Program-made: the position numbers and the translations under genes
Notes under the pieces: model-generated
Database searches by the model: none
What the model saw: only the letters and a program-made list of their open reading frames with translations
Told to the model about the DNA's origin: nothing
Shown here: positions 1 to 8,541 of the stretch, one piece after another
Numbering within the stretch: position 1 is the first letter of the stretch
How the letters are laid out: each line of letters starts with the position of its first letter
NCBI GenBank assembly: GCA_038213435.1
Contig: JBBQTI010000017.1
Coordinates: 9,297-73,296, forward strand
DNA length: 64,000 nucleotides
Source: PALSA-610 sp038213435
Lineage (GTDB): Bacteria > Actinomycetota > Acidimicrobiia > IMCC26256 > PALSA-610
Direction of reading: 5' to 3'

Positions 1-102
1 GGAGGCTGCATTCCGTACGCCATACGCCCTCGATTCTCCCCCACCACGAGCCTCGCGCGGGCGGATGCCGGTCAGAGGTGTTTTGGTAGCCTGCGCGCGC
101 CC

Positions 103-173
103 GCGGGCGTAGTTCAGCGGCAGAACATCAGCTTCCCAAGCTGAGAACGCGGGTTCGATTCCCGTCGCCCGCT
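103..173 (+). tRNA. tRNA-Gly (anticodon CCC)
   Basis: A complete cloverleaf can be folded. The seven-base acceptor arms GCGGGCG and CGCCCGC pair perfectly, the T-arm has GGGTTCGATTCCC, and the anticodon stem TCAGC/GCTGA encloses the loop TTCCCAA, giving anticodon CCC, which reads the glycine codon GGG. The 3' CCA is not encoded. A decayed integrase tail lies about 80 bases downstream, so this tRNA may have served as an integration site. Confidence 0.95.
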
Positions 174-252
174 CTCTATGAAGGCAGGTCAGGGCGTATA
201 GGCGAGCACGAGGTGCGATTGCGCGACCCGTTCAAAACGATTCCATCGCGCG

Positions 253-426
253 TTATCGCGCGGAGCTCGCATCGCGCCGCGGCTTCGCATCCTGGACGAG
301 ATCGCCGAGCGCCGCCGCGAGCGCCGCGTCGCGGTCTCTCATTTCGTGCTGGTAGCAGCGCACCTCGGGCGATGCGTGACCGATCCGGTGCATGAGCTCC
401 CGCGCGGTCGGTCGGGTCCGGGCCAC
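253..426 (-). pseudogene. Tyrosine recombinase (phage-type integrase) C-terminal remnant
   Basis: The last 57 codons of a minus-strand frame read like the end of a tyrosine recombinase. The stretch ARELMHRIGHASPEV followed by YQH matches the family's C-terminal box with the GH pair and the catalytic Tyr of the YQH motif, then a DRDAALAAALGDL helix. One residue seems to be missing before the Tyr. Upstream codons do not continue into recognisable integrase sequence: the Arg-bearing catalytic core is absent, so this is a broken remnant. It sits beside tRNA-Gly, the usual place for such an element. I see nothing else in 427-643. Family recognition is by eye. Confidence 0.6.
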
Positions 427-643
427 TGAACCGTCGCCCGCTACGCCGCTGCGCTCAGCGTCAACATCAGCTGGACCATCACGCCCGCCCGCACACCGGC
501 GAAGCCCGCGGCGCGCCGAGCGCCGACCAAACGCGCGACGAAAGTGCGTCGCTGAGTTCCGACTCGAGCCTGACTCAGGCGCGAGCGCACCCGGGTGCGG
601 CACGCGTAATCGCTCCCGATCGGGGCGATCTGTATTCGTACCT

Positions 644-838
644 CTATTTCGAGTCGAATCGGATCACGCCGTCTAGGACGTCGAGCGCCGTGTGTTCGAG
701 GGTTTGACCTGTCGCAGCAGCCCGGATCGTTAACCTGCCGAACGCTTCGGCAACGTCGCAGTCAGCTTGTGCGGCGATCATCCCGGCCGCTTGATGGACG
801 TGAAGGCTCAGTTCGGGCACGTCTGCTTCGCCAGTCAT
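644..838 (-). CDS. Small ANTAR-domain protein or fragment
   Basis: A 64-codon minus-strand frame from an ATG encodes little more than an ANTAR RNA-binding domain: VHQAAGMIAAQ, then AFGRLTIRAAATGQ and the closing ALDVLDGVIRF, all in the usual spacing. ANTAR domains normally sit at the C terminus of GAF or receiver proteins and act as antiterminators by binding paired hairpins in nascent RNA. No GAF domain is readable upstream (839-1066), so this is either an orphan ANTAR protein or the surviving tail of a longer gene. The neighbouring integrase remnant favours decay. It is divergent from the regulator starting at 1067. Confidence 0.5.
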   Translation of the reverse strand: MTGEADVPELSLHVHQAAGMIAAQADCDVAEAFGRLTIRAAATGQTLEHTALDVLDGVIRFDSK

Positions 839-1066
839 GGCCGTATCGTTCCCGCATCCGGAATGCGGGAAAACCGTAGCTACCTGGGATAACCCGCACG
901 CGGTCGCGCACGACGATCCGAGACGAGGTACCTGCTGGGAGACGGGTGAACGTCGGACCCCGCCGCGCTTCGACAGATGGTGCCGAGCAACGTCCATCGG
1001 GCGGCGATTGAGCGATACAGATAACTCGTCGACGATGGACGTACTGTCCGAGACCGGGAGACCGCA

Positions 1067-1810
1067 ATGGCGGCACCAAATGGTCTGATCACAGTGTTGG
1101 TCATCGACTACGTGACCCTCACGCGTGATGGCATTCGAACCATCCTCGACACAGAACCCGACATCGAAGTCGTCGGTCAGGCACCAGGCGTACGCGAGGC
1201 CGTGGAGCTGAACGTCGAGCCGCGCGTCATCGTCACCGGGCTCGTCTCCCCCGAGGCGACTCCCAGCAAGATCATCGAAACGCTCCGGACACGATTCCCG
1301 GACGCGGCGATTTTCGCCGTCACCGTTCTCGACGACCTCACCATCGTTCAAGCCGTGCTCGCGGCCGGTGCGAACGGGTACCTCTCAAAAATGGCGACCG
1401 GAGCCGAGTTGGTGGCTGCGATCCATGCGGTCGGACGCGGCGCGCAGTACCTCGATCCATCGATCGGCGCCGCGCTGATTCGGATGCAATCTGCCGACCT
1501 GGACCGGCCGGACGGTACACGCGCGCTCACGCCGAAGGAGGTCGCGGTCCTCAAGATGATCGCGCTCGGACACACCAACAGCGAAACCGCTTCTCGTCTA
1601 CGAGTCAGCATGCGAACCATCGAAGCTCACCGCTCGCGTATCCAACGCGAGCTCGATCTTCACACCCGAGCCGACCTTGTTCGCTACGCGATCGAAACCG
1701 GCCTACTCGGCCCGTTCGAAGACGCTCATATGCGCGTCCATTCGCCGCATGGAGCTCCACCTCCCTTCCGTGTCGTGGGAGACGACCCAACACGCGCGCG
1801 AGATACATAA
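1067..1810 (+). CDS. LuxR/NarL-type response regulator with atypical receiver
   Basis: The 247-residue protein has an N-terminal receiver-like domain (about residues 8-125) and a C-terminal LuxR helix-turn-helix (about 150-215, LTPKEVAVLKMIALGHTN, then SMRTIEAHRSRI). The receiver is altered. In place of the usual acidic pair it has Asp14-Tyr15, and the phospho-acceptor Asp is replaced by Gly58 in VIVTGLVSP, while the switch Lys108 remains. It is therefore unlikely to be controlled by ordinary phosphorylation. No histidine kinase lies beside it. A 30-residue Pro/Arg-rich tail follows the DNA-binding domain. The DNA-binding role is confident; its targets are unknown. Confidence 0.85.
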   Translation: MAAPNGLITVLVIDYVTLTRDGIRTILDTEPDIEVVGQAPGVREAVELNVEPRVIVTGLVSPEATPSKIIETLRTRFPDAAIFAVTVLDDLTIVQAVLAAGANGYLSKMATGAELVAAIHAVGRGAQYLDPSIGAALIRMQSADLDRPDGTRALTPKEVAVLKMIALGHTNSETASRLRVSMRTIEAHRSRIQRELDLHTRADLVRYAIETGLLGPFEDAHMRVHSPHGAPPPFRVVGDDPTRARDT

Positions 1811-1860
1811 CAGCCGATCGGCATGCTTGGATTCGTGCTCGATACGAGCGGAAGACTACG

Positions 1861-2301
1861 ATGGTGAGCGTGCGCGAACTTGTCCGGCGCGAGTTCACCG
1901 TCGACGTTCCGCTTAAACAGGCGTGGGACCATCTCGCGAACGTCGAGTCGTGGCCCTCATGGGCGGAGCACATCAAACGCGTCACGCTCCGACCGCCTGG
2001 ACCGCTCACCGACCACTCCGCCGGTAGGTTCCGGCTCGTCGGCGGCGCCCGTTCGACGTTTCGCATGGTCAGCTACGAACCCCCCGCGCGGTGGCAATGG
2101 GTCGGGAGGTTCCTCACGGTCGACGTTCACTACGACCACCGCTTCGAAGCCGTTGATGATGACCACACGCGTCTGGTGTGGACGGTTGAAGCCGAAGGCC
2201 CGGGCGCAAACTCGCTTGGACGGGTGTTCGGCGCGATCTACGCACGCAACCTCGACAAGGCCATCCCGAACCTACAGATCGAGCTTCGCAGCCACCCATA
2301 G
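1861..2301 (+). CDS. SRPBCC (polyketide cyclase/START-like) family protein
   Basis: This 146-residue protein has the SRPBCC pattern. It opens with a strand leading into VPLKQAWDHLANVESWPSWAE, has a central GRFRLVGGARSTFRMV beta segment and an RLVWTVEAEGPG strand, and ends in a long helix that covers the hydrophobic cavity of the helix-grip fold. Such proteins bind lipids or other hydrophobic ligands, or act as cyclases; the substrate cannot be told from sequence. It follows the LuxR-type gene by about 50 bases on the same strand, so the two may be co-transcribed. No signal peptide is visible, so it should be cytoplasmic. Confidence 0.75.
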   Translation: MVSVRELVRREFTVDVPLKQAWDHLANVESWPSWAEHIKRVTLRPPGPLTDHSAGRFRLVGGARSTFRMVSYEPPARWQWVGRFLTVDVHYDHRFEAVDDDHTRLVWTVEAEGPGANSLGRVFGAIYARNLDKAIPNLQIELRSHP

Positions 2302-2369
2302 CCGCCGATCGGCACTCGCCAGACCTGCCCAAGGTTAGGCGTGGCCACGATCGGTGAGATGCTGTTGTT

Positions 2370-2777
2370 ATGAGCGATCGAAGCGCGAAGGACGTGGTCG
2401 AGGAGATGGTGCAACGTCAGCAGGCGGGCGACGCCACCGCCCTCGACGATCTCGTCGCCGAGGACATGGTCAACCACGCTGCCGGACCGCAAGGCCGCGA
2501 GGGTCTGAAGCTGATCCTGAGCACCATCGACAACGACCTCGGGCCGGTCACCATCGAGCAACACCACCTCATCGGCGATGCCGATCTCGTCGCACAGCAC
2601 CTCACGCTGCACGGAGTCCACCGGAACTCCACGATGCCACTGCTCGCTGACGTGCCCGTTGCGGGTCGGGCGACGGGGTGGAAGTTCATCCACATCTGGC
2701 GAGTCGCCGACGGGATGATCGTCGAGCATTGGGCGTGCCGAGACGACATGGATCTGCTCAACCAGGTGCGCAGTTGA
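2370..2777 (+). CDS. SnoaL-like (NTF2 fold) protein
   Basis: A 135-residue protein of the SnoaL-like, NTF2-fold group. It has the helical start MSDRSAKDVVEEMVQRQQAG, the segment DLVAEDMVNHAAG, a GREGLKLIL stretch, and the closing strands FIHIWRVADGMIVEHWACRD typical of predicted ester cyclases. The His and Asp residues in VNHA and EHWACRD occupy positions that line the pocket in this family. Substrates vary widely and no pathway neighbours point to one. It follows the SRPBCC gene after 68 bases and may share its transcript. Length is normal for the family. Confidence 0.75.
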   Translation: MSDRSAKDVVEEMVQRQQAGDATALDDLVAEDMVNHAAGPQGREGLKLILSTIDNDLGPVTIEQHHLIGDADLVAQHLTLHGVHRNSTMPLLADVPVAGRATGWKFIHIWRVADGMIVEHWACRDDMDLLNQVRS

Positions 2778-2900
2778 TTGCTCAGCGAGCGCGGCGCCGT
2801 ATCGGCGTGATCCCAGTCCTTCGGTGGCGTCTGCGTGGTAGGCGTGAACGGCCACCGCTCTCGCTATTGCTTCGGATCTGAGTCTGCGGGGCGAGTGGAC

Positions 2901-3317
2901 TCATTCCGCCCAGTCGGCCGCAGTGAAGCCGTCGGCGTGATCTGGCGGCCACTGAACCAGCTCGATCCGGTTGCCGTCCGGGTCGGTGATCCACGTCGTC
3001 CGAGGCCCGTCTGAGCCGTCCGATGATGCGCGCGCGTCTGCACCAATCCCCTGACTCGCGAGCTGCGTGATGGCGGCGTCCAACGACTCGACCTTGATAA
3101 CGAAGTGGTGGGGGCGGGAGCCGCGGCCGACGTCGCGCTTGGTGGGATCATGCACGAGTTCGATGGTGACGAAGTCGTCGTCGGGAAGCTTGAGCATCGT
3201 CAGATGCCCGATCGGCGTCTCGGGCACACTCCCTATGACCTCGTAGCCCACGCCCGTGTAGAACGCGAGCGACCGCTCGAGATCGACGACCCGAAGCCCG
3301 AAGTGCAGAGTTCTCAT
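2901..3317 (-). CDS. Glyoxalase/VOC family protein (lactoylglutathione lyase-like)
   Basis: A 138-residue vicinal-oxygen-chelate protein with two beta-alpha-beta-beta-beta modules. The four expected metal ligands are visible: His5 (LHFGLRV), Glu53 (TIELVHD), His71 (HHFVIKV) and Glu119 (NRIELVQW). The segment SLAFYTGVGYEVIG and the ending ITDPDGNRIEL are typical of glyoxalase I-like enzymes. A glutathione or mycothiol hemithioacetal is a possible substrate, but VOC proteins are diverse and specificity is inferred only. It is transcribed alone, convergent with the preceding SnoaL-like gene. Confidence 0.85.
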   Translation of the reverse strand: MRTLHFGLRVVDLERSLAFYTGVGYEVIGSVPETPIGHLTMLKLPDDDFVTIELVHDPTKRDVGRGSRPHHFVIKVESLDAAITQLASQGIGADARASSDGSDGPRTTWITDPDGNRIELVQWPPDHADGFTAADWAE

Positions 3318-3492
3318 CCGTTCCTCTCATTCCCGTCAGGTTCGCGGCGACCTGGTTCGGTCGATCATGTCGTGACCCCGTGGGGTGCCCGCTGCCGCCT
3401 CGGCCGCGACGTTCGCGTTCGCCGCCCTCCTTCGAACGAAAGCGCCAATCCGTGCCTGACGACTCAGGCCCGACCCGACTGAGGCCTCGACG

Positions 3493-3534
3493 CGACCGAG
3501 GGATGTCACGCCCAGGCGTGGCATCCCTCGGTCG
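3493..3534 (-). terminator. Strong hairpin after the surface-protein gene
   Basis: The arm CGACCGAGGGATGTCACGCC and its near-perfect complement meet with a two-base centre, forming a stem of about 20 pairs with one G-T wobble. It lies 28 bases beyond the stop codon of the minus-strand surface-protein gene. No T-run follows on either strand, so intrinsic termination is plausible but not certain; it may instead stabilise the 3' end. Confidence 0.6.
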
Positions 3535-3561
3535 GTGTGGAAGCGGGTTGTCCCGCTCTTG

Positions 3562-6500
3562 CTACTGCTGCGCGGCCCGGCGCCGTCGCCGGCTCATGGC
3601 CATGGTCCCGCCCGCCATCATGAGCACGAGCGCGAGTGCCGCCAACGCGCCTGCGCTCGAACCCGTGAACGGCAACGGCCCCGGAGGCGGTGGCGGTGTC
3701 GGGGCAATTGTCGTGGTCGTCGTCGAGGGGACCGACAGCGGGGTCAGCACCACCTCTGCGATGACCGAAGTAGTCGCCGTCGCGTGAACCGGTGTGCCGT
3801 TCGTCGCCGACACGGTCGCCGTGTTCGGGTAGGTGCCGACGCTCGCGGTCGTCGTGGCGCTGGTGACGTGCACCGACGCCGACGCACCCGGAGCCAGGTC
3901 GCCGAACGAGCACCCAAGCGTCTGGTTCGGAGCCGAGCCCGTGATCGAGCACGTCCCCGGACCCGCGTACGCCGGGTCGATCTTCCAGCTCACGCCGGCG
4001 TGTCCGGGCAGCGGATCCGACAGGGTCGCCGAGCGGGCGATGCCCGTGCCGGAAGCGTCACTGTTGGCGACCTTGATCGTGAAGCCGATCGGATCGCCGG
4101 CCGTGACCTGCGCCGCGTCCGCGACCTTCGTGATCGACAGCGCCGGAGGTTGGACGACGATGCTGGCCGTCGCCTCGACCGGCGGGTGGTTGTCCGCGGT
4201 CGCAGTGGCGGTGTTGTCGTACGTCCCGCCGCTCGCCGCGGTGGTCGTGCTCGTGATGTGCACCGAGTTCGACGCACCGGGTGCCATGTCACCGAACGCA
4301 CAGTTCAGGGTCTGGCTCGGCGCCGCGCCCGAGATCGAGCAGGTGCCGGGACCGGCGTAGTCGGGGCTGATCGTCCAGCTGACACCGTTGCCGGCCGGAA
4401 GCGGGTCCGACAACGTGACCGCCTTCGCGGTGCCCGTTCCTTCGGCGCCCGAGTTCGACACCGTCACGGTGAAACCGATCGGGTCGCCCGTGCTCACCGG
4501 CGACGCGTCGGCCGTCTTGGTGATCGCGAGGTCCGGGCAGTTCACCGTCTCGGATGCCGTTGCGGGATCCACCGCCGAGTTGTTGGTCGCCTCGATGGTC
4601 GCCGAGTTGTCGTACGTCGCGCAGCTCGTGAACGACGTCGCCGCCGTCACATGCACCGTCAGGCTGGCACCCGACGCCAAGTTGATCGGCTGACCCGCCA
4701 GCGTCAACTGCTGGGAGCCGTCGGCACCCGTGAGGGCGAACGACGCCGGATCGCCGGTCGTGCCGTCGATCGTCCAATGCACCGGCGTCGCCGCGTTGCC
4801 ACCCGGCATCGCATCCGTCAACGTCACGTCAGTCGCGTTCCCGGGGCCGGAGTTCGACACCGTGACCGTGAATCCGATCGCCGATCCCGCCGAGACCGGC
4901 GCCTCATGATCCGCCGTCTTGACGATCGCGACGTCCGGGCAGTCCACCTGCTCCGACGCCAACTGGTGATCCGTACCATCGTTGGTAGTCGTGACCGTCG
5001 CGGTGTTGTCGTACGTCGCGCAGCTCGTGCTCGACGTCGCCGCCGTCACATGCACCGTCAGGCTCGCGCCCGCGGCCATGCTGATCGGCTGACCGGCCAG
5101 CGTCAGTTGCTGGGCGCCATCGGCGCCCGTGATCGCAAATGCCGCCGGATCGCCGGTCGTGCCGTCGATCGTCCAGTGCACCGGCGTCGCCGCGTTGCCA
5201 CCCGGCAACGCATCCGTCAACGTCACACCCGCCGCGTTCCCGAGACCCGGGTTCGACACCGTGACCGTGAACCCGATCAACGATCCCGCCGACACCGGCG
5301 CCTGATGATCCGCCGTCTTGACGACATCGATGTGCGGGCAGTTCACGGTCTCCGACGCCGACTGCTCACCCGAGCCGTCGTTCGAGGTCGCGACCGAAGC
5401 GGTGTTGTCGTATGTCGCGCAGCTCGTGCTCGACGTCGCCGCCGTCACATGCACCGACAGGCTCGCGCCCGACGCCATGCTGATCGGCTGACCGGCCAGC
5501 GTCAGTTGCTGGGTGCCATCGGCACCCGTGATCGCAAACGCCGCGGGATTTCCGATCGAACCGTCGATCGTCCAATGCACCGGCGTCGCCGCGTTGCCAC
5601 CCGGCAATGCATCCGTCAAGGTCACACCGGCCGCGGTACCGAGACCGGAGTTCGACACCGTGACCGTGAAGCCGATCGGCGATCCCGCCGACACCGGCGC
5701 CTGATGATCCGCCGTCTTGACAACATGGATGACCGGCGGGGACACGATGAGGACCTCGGCGCCACAAGCACTGGCAGCGCCGTTGTTCTGACCGCCCGAT
5801 GCCGTATCGCCGCTGTACGTGGCCGTCCAGTAGTAGGTGCCCGCCGCGTTGGGCGTGATCGCATCGGACGTCGGCAGGACCATCTCGCCATTTGCCGACG
5901 AACCGTCGATCGTCTTGGTGCTCGTGCTGCCGACCTGCGTCGTGCAGTTCGCGTCGGAGAAGAGCTTGTAATCGACCGTGCCGCCCACGTGCGCGGCCGC
6001 ACCGTGCACGGTCGCAGTGTCAGTGACACTCGCGCCGAGCCCGACGGTGATGTTCGCGCCCGACGTGACACCTGCCGACGACTGCGCGGTTGTGACGGTC
6101 GGCGACTTGCAGTTCGAGAACGCCACCGGTCCCGCGAAGTCCTTCAGGACCGACGTGAACGAGGGTGAGGAACGTGTGTGCGGCAAGAAGGTGCTGATGC
6201 AACCGGTGAAGCCGGCCGCGGCGAGGTCGATGCCACCTTCCATGAACGCGTTGGTGAGCAGCGTGGGCGTGCCCGTGCCGCTGCCGTCGCGGCAGACCCA
6301 GCCACCGCACGTGATGTTGGCGGCGTTCACGCCGAACGAGGAGACCGAGTTCGACATGGCGACGTATTGGGGATCGCCGTTGCCGGGATTGCCGTTGGCC
6401 CCCGGGTCGCAGATCGTGGAGTCCTTGGCCGCGTCGTAGCCGGCGGCACCGGGCGCCTTGCCGTTGCACGACCACGTGTACAGCTGGTACCCGCTGAGCG

Positions 6501-7266
6501 CGCCACCGTTCGTGAAGTCGGTGGAGAGCAGCAAGTCCCGCTGGGTGCGGTGGCCGCTCATCGTGCCCGCCGCGCACGGGTTCGGAACGGTGAGTGACGC
6601 CTGCAGGAATTCGAAGTCGATGTGGCTGGCGCCGTTGTTCACGATGCGCTCGCCGCCGAAGAAGACCTCGTTGGCGGACGCCGTATTGTGCGAGATCGCG
6701 TAGACGTTGGACAGGTCGTCCTTGGGTGGATTGTTCCCTGAAGTTCCGTAAGTGAACGTGTTCAGCTGGCCGTTGTTGGTTTCCGAACCGGCTCCTGCGA
6801 ACGTCGTCGGGTCGCCGGACACCGTGGCACCCCCGCACGAGAAGGAGTCACTCGAGATCGGGTCGGCCAAGAACGCGCTGGAGTCCATCGTCCCGGACGC
6901 CTTGAGGGCGAGCCCGGCCGCGGTGAGCCCCGGCGGGGTCGGCGGCTTCGTGCCGCCGTTGTAGACGCCGCCGTCGAAGAGTCCTTGCGACCCCGCCCGC
7001 GACCAGGTGCTACCGACCACGTTCGACGACGTGAGCGCGCCGTTGTTGGCCCAGTCGACCAATCCGGCCGTCGACGTCGCGACGTCGTGGTTCTGATAGT
7101 CGAAGAAGTTCGTGGAGAGCGCCGCGGAGGCGGGTTGCACCAACGCGGGTACCACGGCCTGACCGACGACCAAGGTCGTGCTCAGCGCGGCGAAAAGGAG
7201 TCGCGGCGTACGCCGCGACAACATTGAGGTGCGCGCGAAGCGCGTGATCCATGACTGCCCACCCAC
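3562..7266 (-). CDS. LPXTG-anchored DUF11-repeat surface protein
   Basis: A 1234-residue secreted cell-wall protein. The GTG start at 7264-7266 is chosen because GGGGAGG lies six bases upstream; an internal ATG at 7222-7224 lacks a ribosome site. A signal peptide (LLFAALSTTLVVGQAVVPAL, then PASA cleavage) is followed by an N-terminal beta-rich domain of about 400 residues with several Cys, an Ig-like module ending TYYWTATYSGD, and five DUF11 repeats each opening with a variant of KTAD...VSAG..IGFTVTVSNSG. The C terminus has a Pro-rich linker, the sortase motif LPFTG, a hydrophobic helix and an Arg-rich tail. No sortase gene is in the window. The first three repeats are nearly identical. Role is probably adhesive or structural. 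Confidence 0.88.
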   Translation of the reverse strand: MGGQSWITRFARTSMLSRRTPRLLFAALSTTLVVGQAVVPALVQPASAALSTNFFDYQNHDVATSTAGLVDWANNGALTSSNVVGSTWSRAGSQGLFDGGVYNGGTKPPTPPGLTAAGLALKASGTMDSSAFLADPISSDSFSCGGATVSGDPTTFAGAGSETNNGQLNTFTYGTSGNNPPKDDLSNVYAISHNTASANEVFFGGERIVNNGASHIDFEFLQASLTVPNPCAAGTMSGHRTQRDLLLSTDFTNGGALSGYQLYTWSCNGKAPGAAGYDAAKDSTICDPGANGNPGNGDPQYVAMSNSVSSFGVNAANITCGGWVCRDGSGTGTPTLLTNAFMEGGIDLAAAGFTGCISTFLPHTRSSPSFTSVLKDFAGPVAFSNCKSPTVTTAQSSAGVTSGANITVGLGASVTDTATVHGAAAHVGGTVDYKLFSDANCTTQVGSTSTKTIDGSSANGEMVLPTSDAITPNAAGTYYWTATYSGDTASGGQNNGAASACGAEVLIVSPPVIHVVKTADHQAPVSAGSPIGFTVTVSNSGLGTAAGVTLTDALPGGNAATPVHWTIDGSIGNPAAFAITGADGTQQLTLAGQPISMASGASLSVHVTAATSSTSCATYDNTASVATSNDGSGEQSASETVNCPHIDVVKTADHQAPVSAGSLIGFTVTVSNPGLGNAAGVTLTDALPGGNAATPVHWTIDGTTGDPAAFAITGADGAQQLTLAGQPISMAAGASLTVHVTAATSSTSCATYDNTATVTTTNDGTDHQLASEQVDCPDVAIVKTADHEAPVSAGSAIGFTVTVSNSGPGNATDVTLTDAMPGGNAATPVHWTIDGTTGDPASFALTGADGSQQLTLAGQPINLASGASLTVHVTAATSFTSCATYDNSATIEATNNSAVDPATASETVNCPDLAITKTADASPVSTGDPIGFTVTVSNSGAEGTGTAKAVTLSDPLPAGNGVSWTISPDYAGPGTCSISGAAPSQTLNCAFGDMAPGASNSVHITSTTTAASGGTYDNTATATADNHPPVEATASIVVQPPALSITKVADAAQVTAGDPIGFTIKVANSDASGTGIARSATLSDPLPGHAGVSWKIDPAYAGPGTCSITGSAPNQTLGCSFGDLAPGASASVHVTSATTTASVGTYPNTATVSATNGTPVHATATTSVIAEVVLTPLSVPSTTTTTIAPTPPPPPGPLPFTGSSAGALAALALVLMMAGGTMAMSRRRRRAAQQ
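4535..5735 (-). repeat. Three tandem 399-bp repeats encoding DUF11 modules
   Basis: The phrase TGATCCGCCGTCTTGAC recurs at 4907, 5306 and 5705, exactly 399 bases (133 codons) apart, and long stretches around it are near-identical among the three copies. Two more diverged modules follow toward the 3' end (about 3750-4535). This is an in-frame tandem duplication within the surface-protein gene, liable to copy-number change by recombination. Confidence 0.85.
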
Positions 7267-7380
7267 CGGGTGCCTCCCCTTACGGTGAGGGCCGGTCGAG
7301 CCTGCCCTCACGAACGTGTCCCAGAAATGCGCTCGGGAATCCCGAGACGCCACGTGCCCAGATACTCACTTAGAGTGGCG

Positions 7381-7409
7381 ACTATACGAAGATATCCCCA
7401 GTTCGTCAA
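7381..7409 (-). promoter_or_regulatory. Promoter of the surface-protein gene
   Basis: Read on the minus strand there is a -35 TTGACG (7404-7409), a 17-base spacer and a -10 TATAGT (7381-7386). This is the closest match to the vegetative consensus that I noticed in the window. Transcription would begin near 7374, leaving a leader of about 108 bases before the GTG at 7266. The surrounding 80 bases are richer in A and T than the neighbourhood. Nothing else was recognised in 7267-7562. Confidence 0.65.
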
Positions 7410-7562
7410 ACAAATGCTCAAGATTTGGGCGTCAAAAGCCGACAAAGGCCCCGCTGGTCAGGATATGCCCTGTAGCGCGCAGATCGCCACTCGACATGCA
7501 GCCGACACCATGTCTGCTCGAGGACCGTCTGGAAGCAGACGACCGGGTCCGAGGCCGGACGC

Positions 7563-8465
7563 TCAACTGCGATTCGGCCAGAGATCGACCGGGCCGCTCA
7601 CGTAGCCGCCGGCGGTGCGCATCGCCTCGCCCCACGGGCGCGCCAGTTGGAGCACCGCGTCGATGTCGTCGCCGAGCGCGGTGATCGCCGGCGTCATGGC
7701 TCGGTCGGTCGCACGCTCCATCGCCTCCCGCTCGGCGCGCCCGGCCTCCGTGAGCGCCTCGGCGTCGTCGAGCCAGCCGCGATCACGTAGGCGGGTCGCG
7801 GCGCCGTCGAGCTCGGTGTCGTTCCATCCGCGCGTACGTATGTACGTGCGCAGCGGGAGGCCCATGTACGCCTCGGTGAGCAGACCGATCTCGATCGCGT
7901 CGACTCCGGCCGTCGACCACGCGCAGACATGGGCGTCGCCTCGGTGCTCGCGCAACATGTCACCGAGATGAAAGAGACGGGTCCACCGGTCGCTCGGATC
8001 GTCCCACTGCGCGCGCAAACCCGAAAAGAGAGGGCGCCCGGGCTCGGCCAGCGTCTCGGTCGCCCGTTCCAGCAGCGCGGCCACGAGGGTGACCTCGCTG
8101 CCGGCCGGTCCGCACACCCGTTCGAGCTGCGCGACCGCGCCGGCGCGGCGCGCGGCGAAGATGGTCGCGGCATCCGTGCGGGTCCAGCCGAGCCGCACAC
8201 CGGCCACGACGACAGCCGGCTTGAACACACCGAAGGCCGAGGCCACGACCTCGGGCTCGACCTGGCCGAGCAACGAGCCCCGGCTCGTGAAGTAGGCCGG
8301 TCCGTCGGGAGCCGCGACGCCCTTGCCGAAGGAACCCGGGCTCGGATCGAAGCCGAGCTTCTCGTAGGCCTCGTGACACTCGGGCGAGAAGAACACCTGA
8401 CCTATGACCGGCTCGAGTGTGGCGGCGAGCGAGCGGGCTCGGCGGCGCAGAGTCTCATCGTTCAT
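7563..8465 (-). CDS. SCO6745-family protein (winged-helix-like)
   Basis: A 300-residue actinobacterial protein starting at MNDETLRRRARSLAATLEPV. It has the family's landmark VIGQVFFSPECHEAYEKLGF (residues 17-36), the segment GPAYFTSRGSLLGQV, and a C-terminal half with a probable helix-turn-helix (LPLRTYIRTRGWNDTELDGAATRLRDRGWL, then LTEAGRAERE) resembling winged-helix regulators. The biochemical role of this family is not established as far as I know. It is divergent from the amidase gene at 8542, with 76 bases between the two starts that probably hold both promoters. Extending the start upstream gives only low-complexity Arg/Ser sequence. Confidence 0.75.
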   Translation of the reverse strand: MNDETLRRRARSLAATLEPVIGQVFFSPECHEAYEKLGFDPSPGSFGKGVAAPDGPAYFTSRGSLLGQVEPEVVASAFGVFKPAVVVAGVRLGWTRTDAATIFAARRAGAVAQLERVCGPAGSEVTLVAALLERATETLAEPGRPLFSGLRAQWDDPSDRWTRLFHLGDMLREHRGDAHVCAWSTAGVDAIEIGLLTEAYMGLPLRTYIRTRGWNDTELDGAATRLRDRGWLDDAEALTEAGRAEREAMERATDRAMTPAITALGDDIDAVLQLARPWGEAMRTAGGYVSGPVDLWPNRS

Positions 8466-8541
8466 CGCCGGAGTCTCGCCGCCCCTTCCTCGGGCGCGCC
8501 AGACCGCGGCGATCGCGGAGCTGCACCTACGCTGCGCGGTC

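Noticed and set aside
839..1066. A possible GAF domain upstream of the ANTAR frame
   Set aside because: The in-frame translation has CxxC-like chance motifs but none of the expected GAF sequence, and it overlaps the divergent regulator's start region.
3535..6168. An 877-codon open frame antisense to the surface protein
   Set aside because: Its composition is almost entirely Arg, Gly, Val and Asp, the mirror of the DUF11 repeats, with no motif; it is a high-GC shadow of the real gene.
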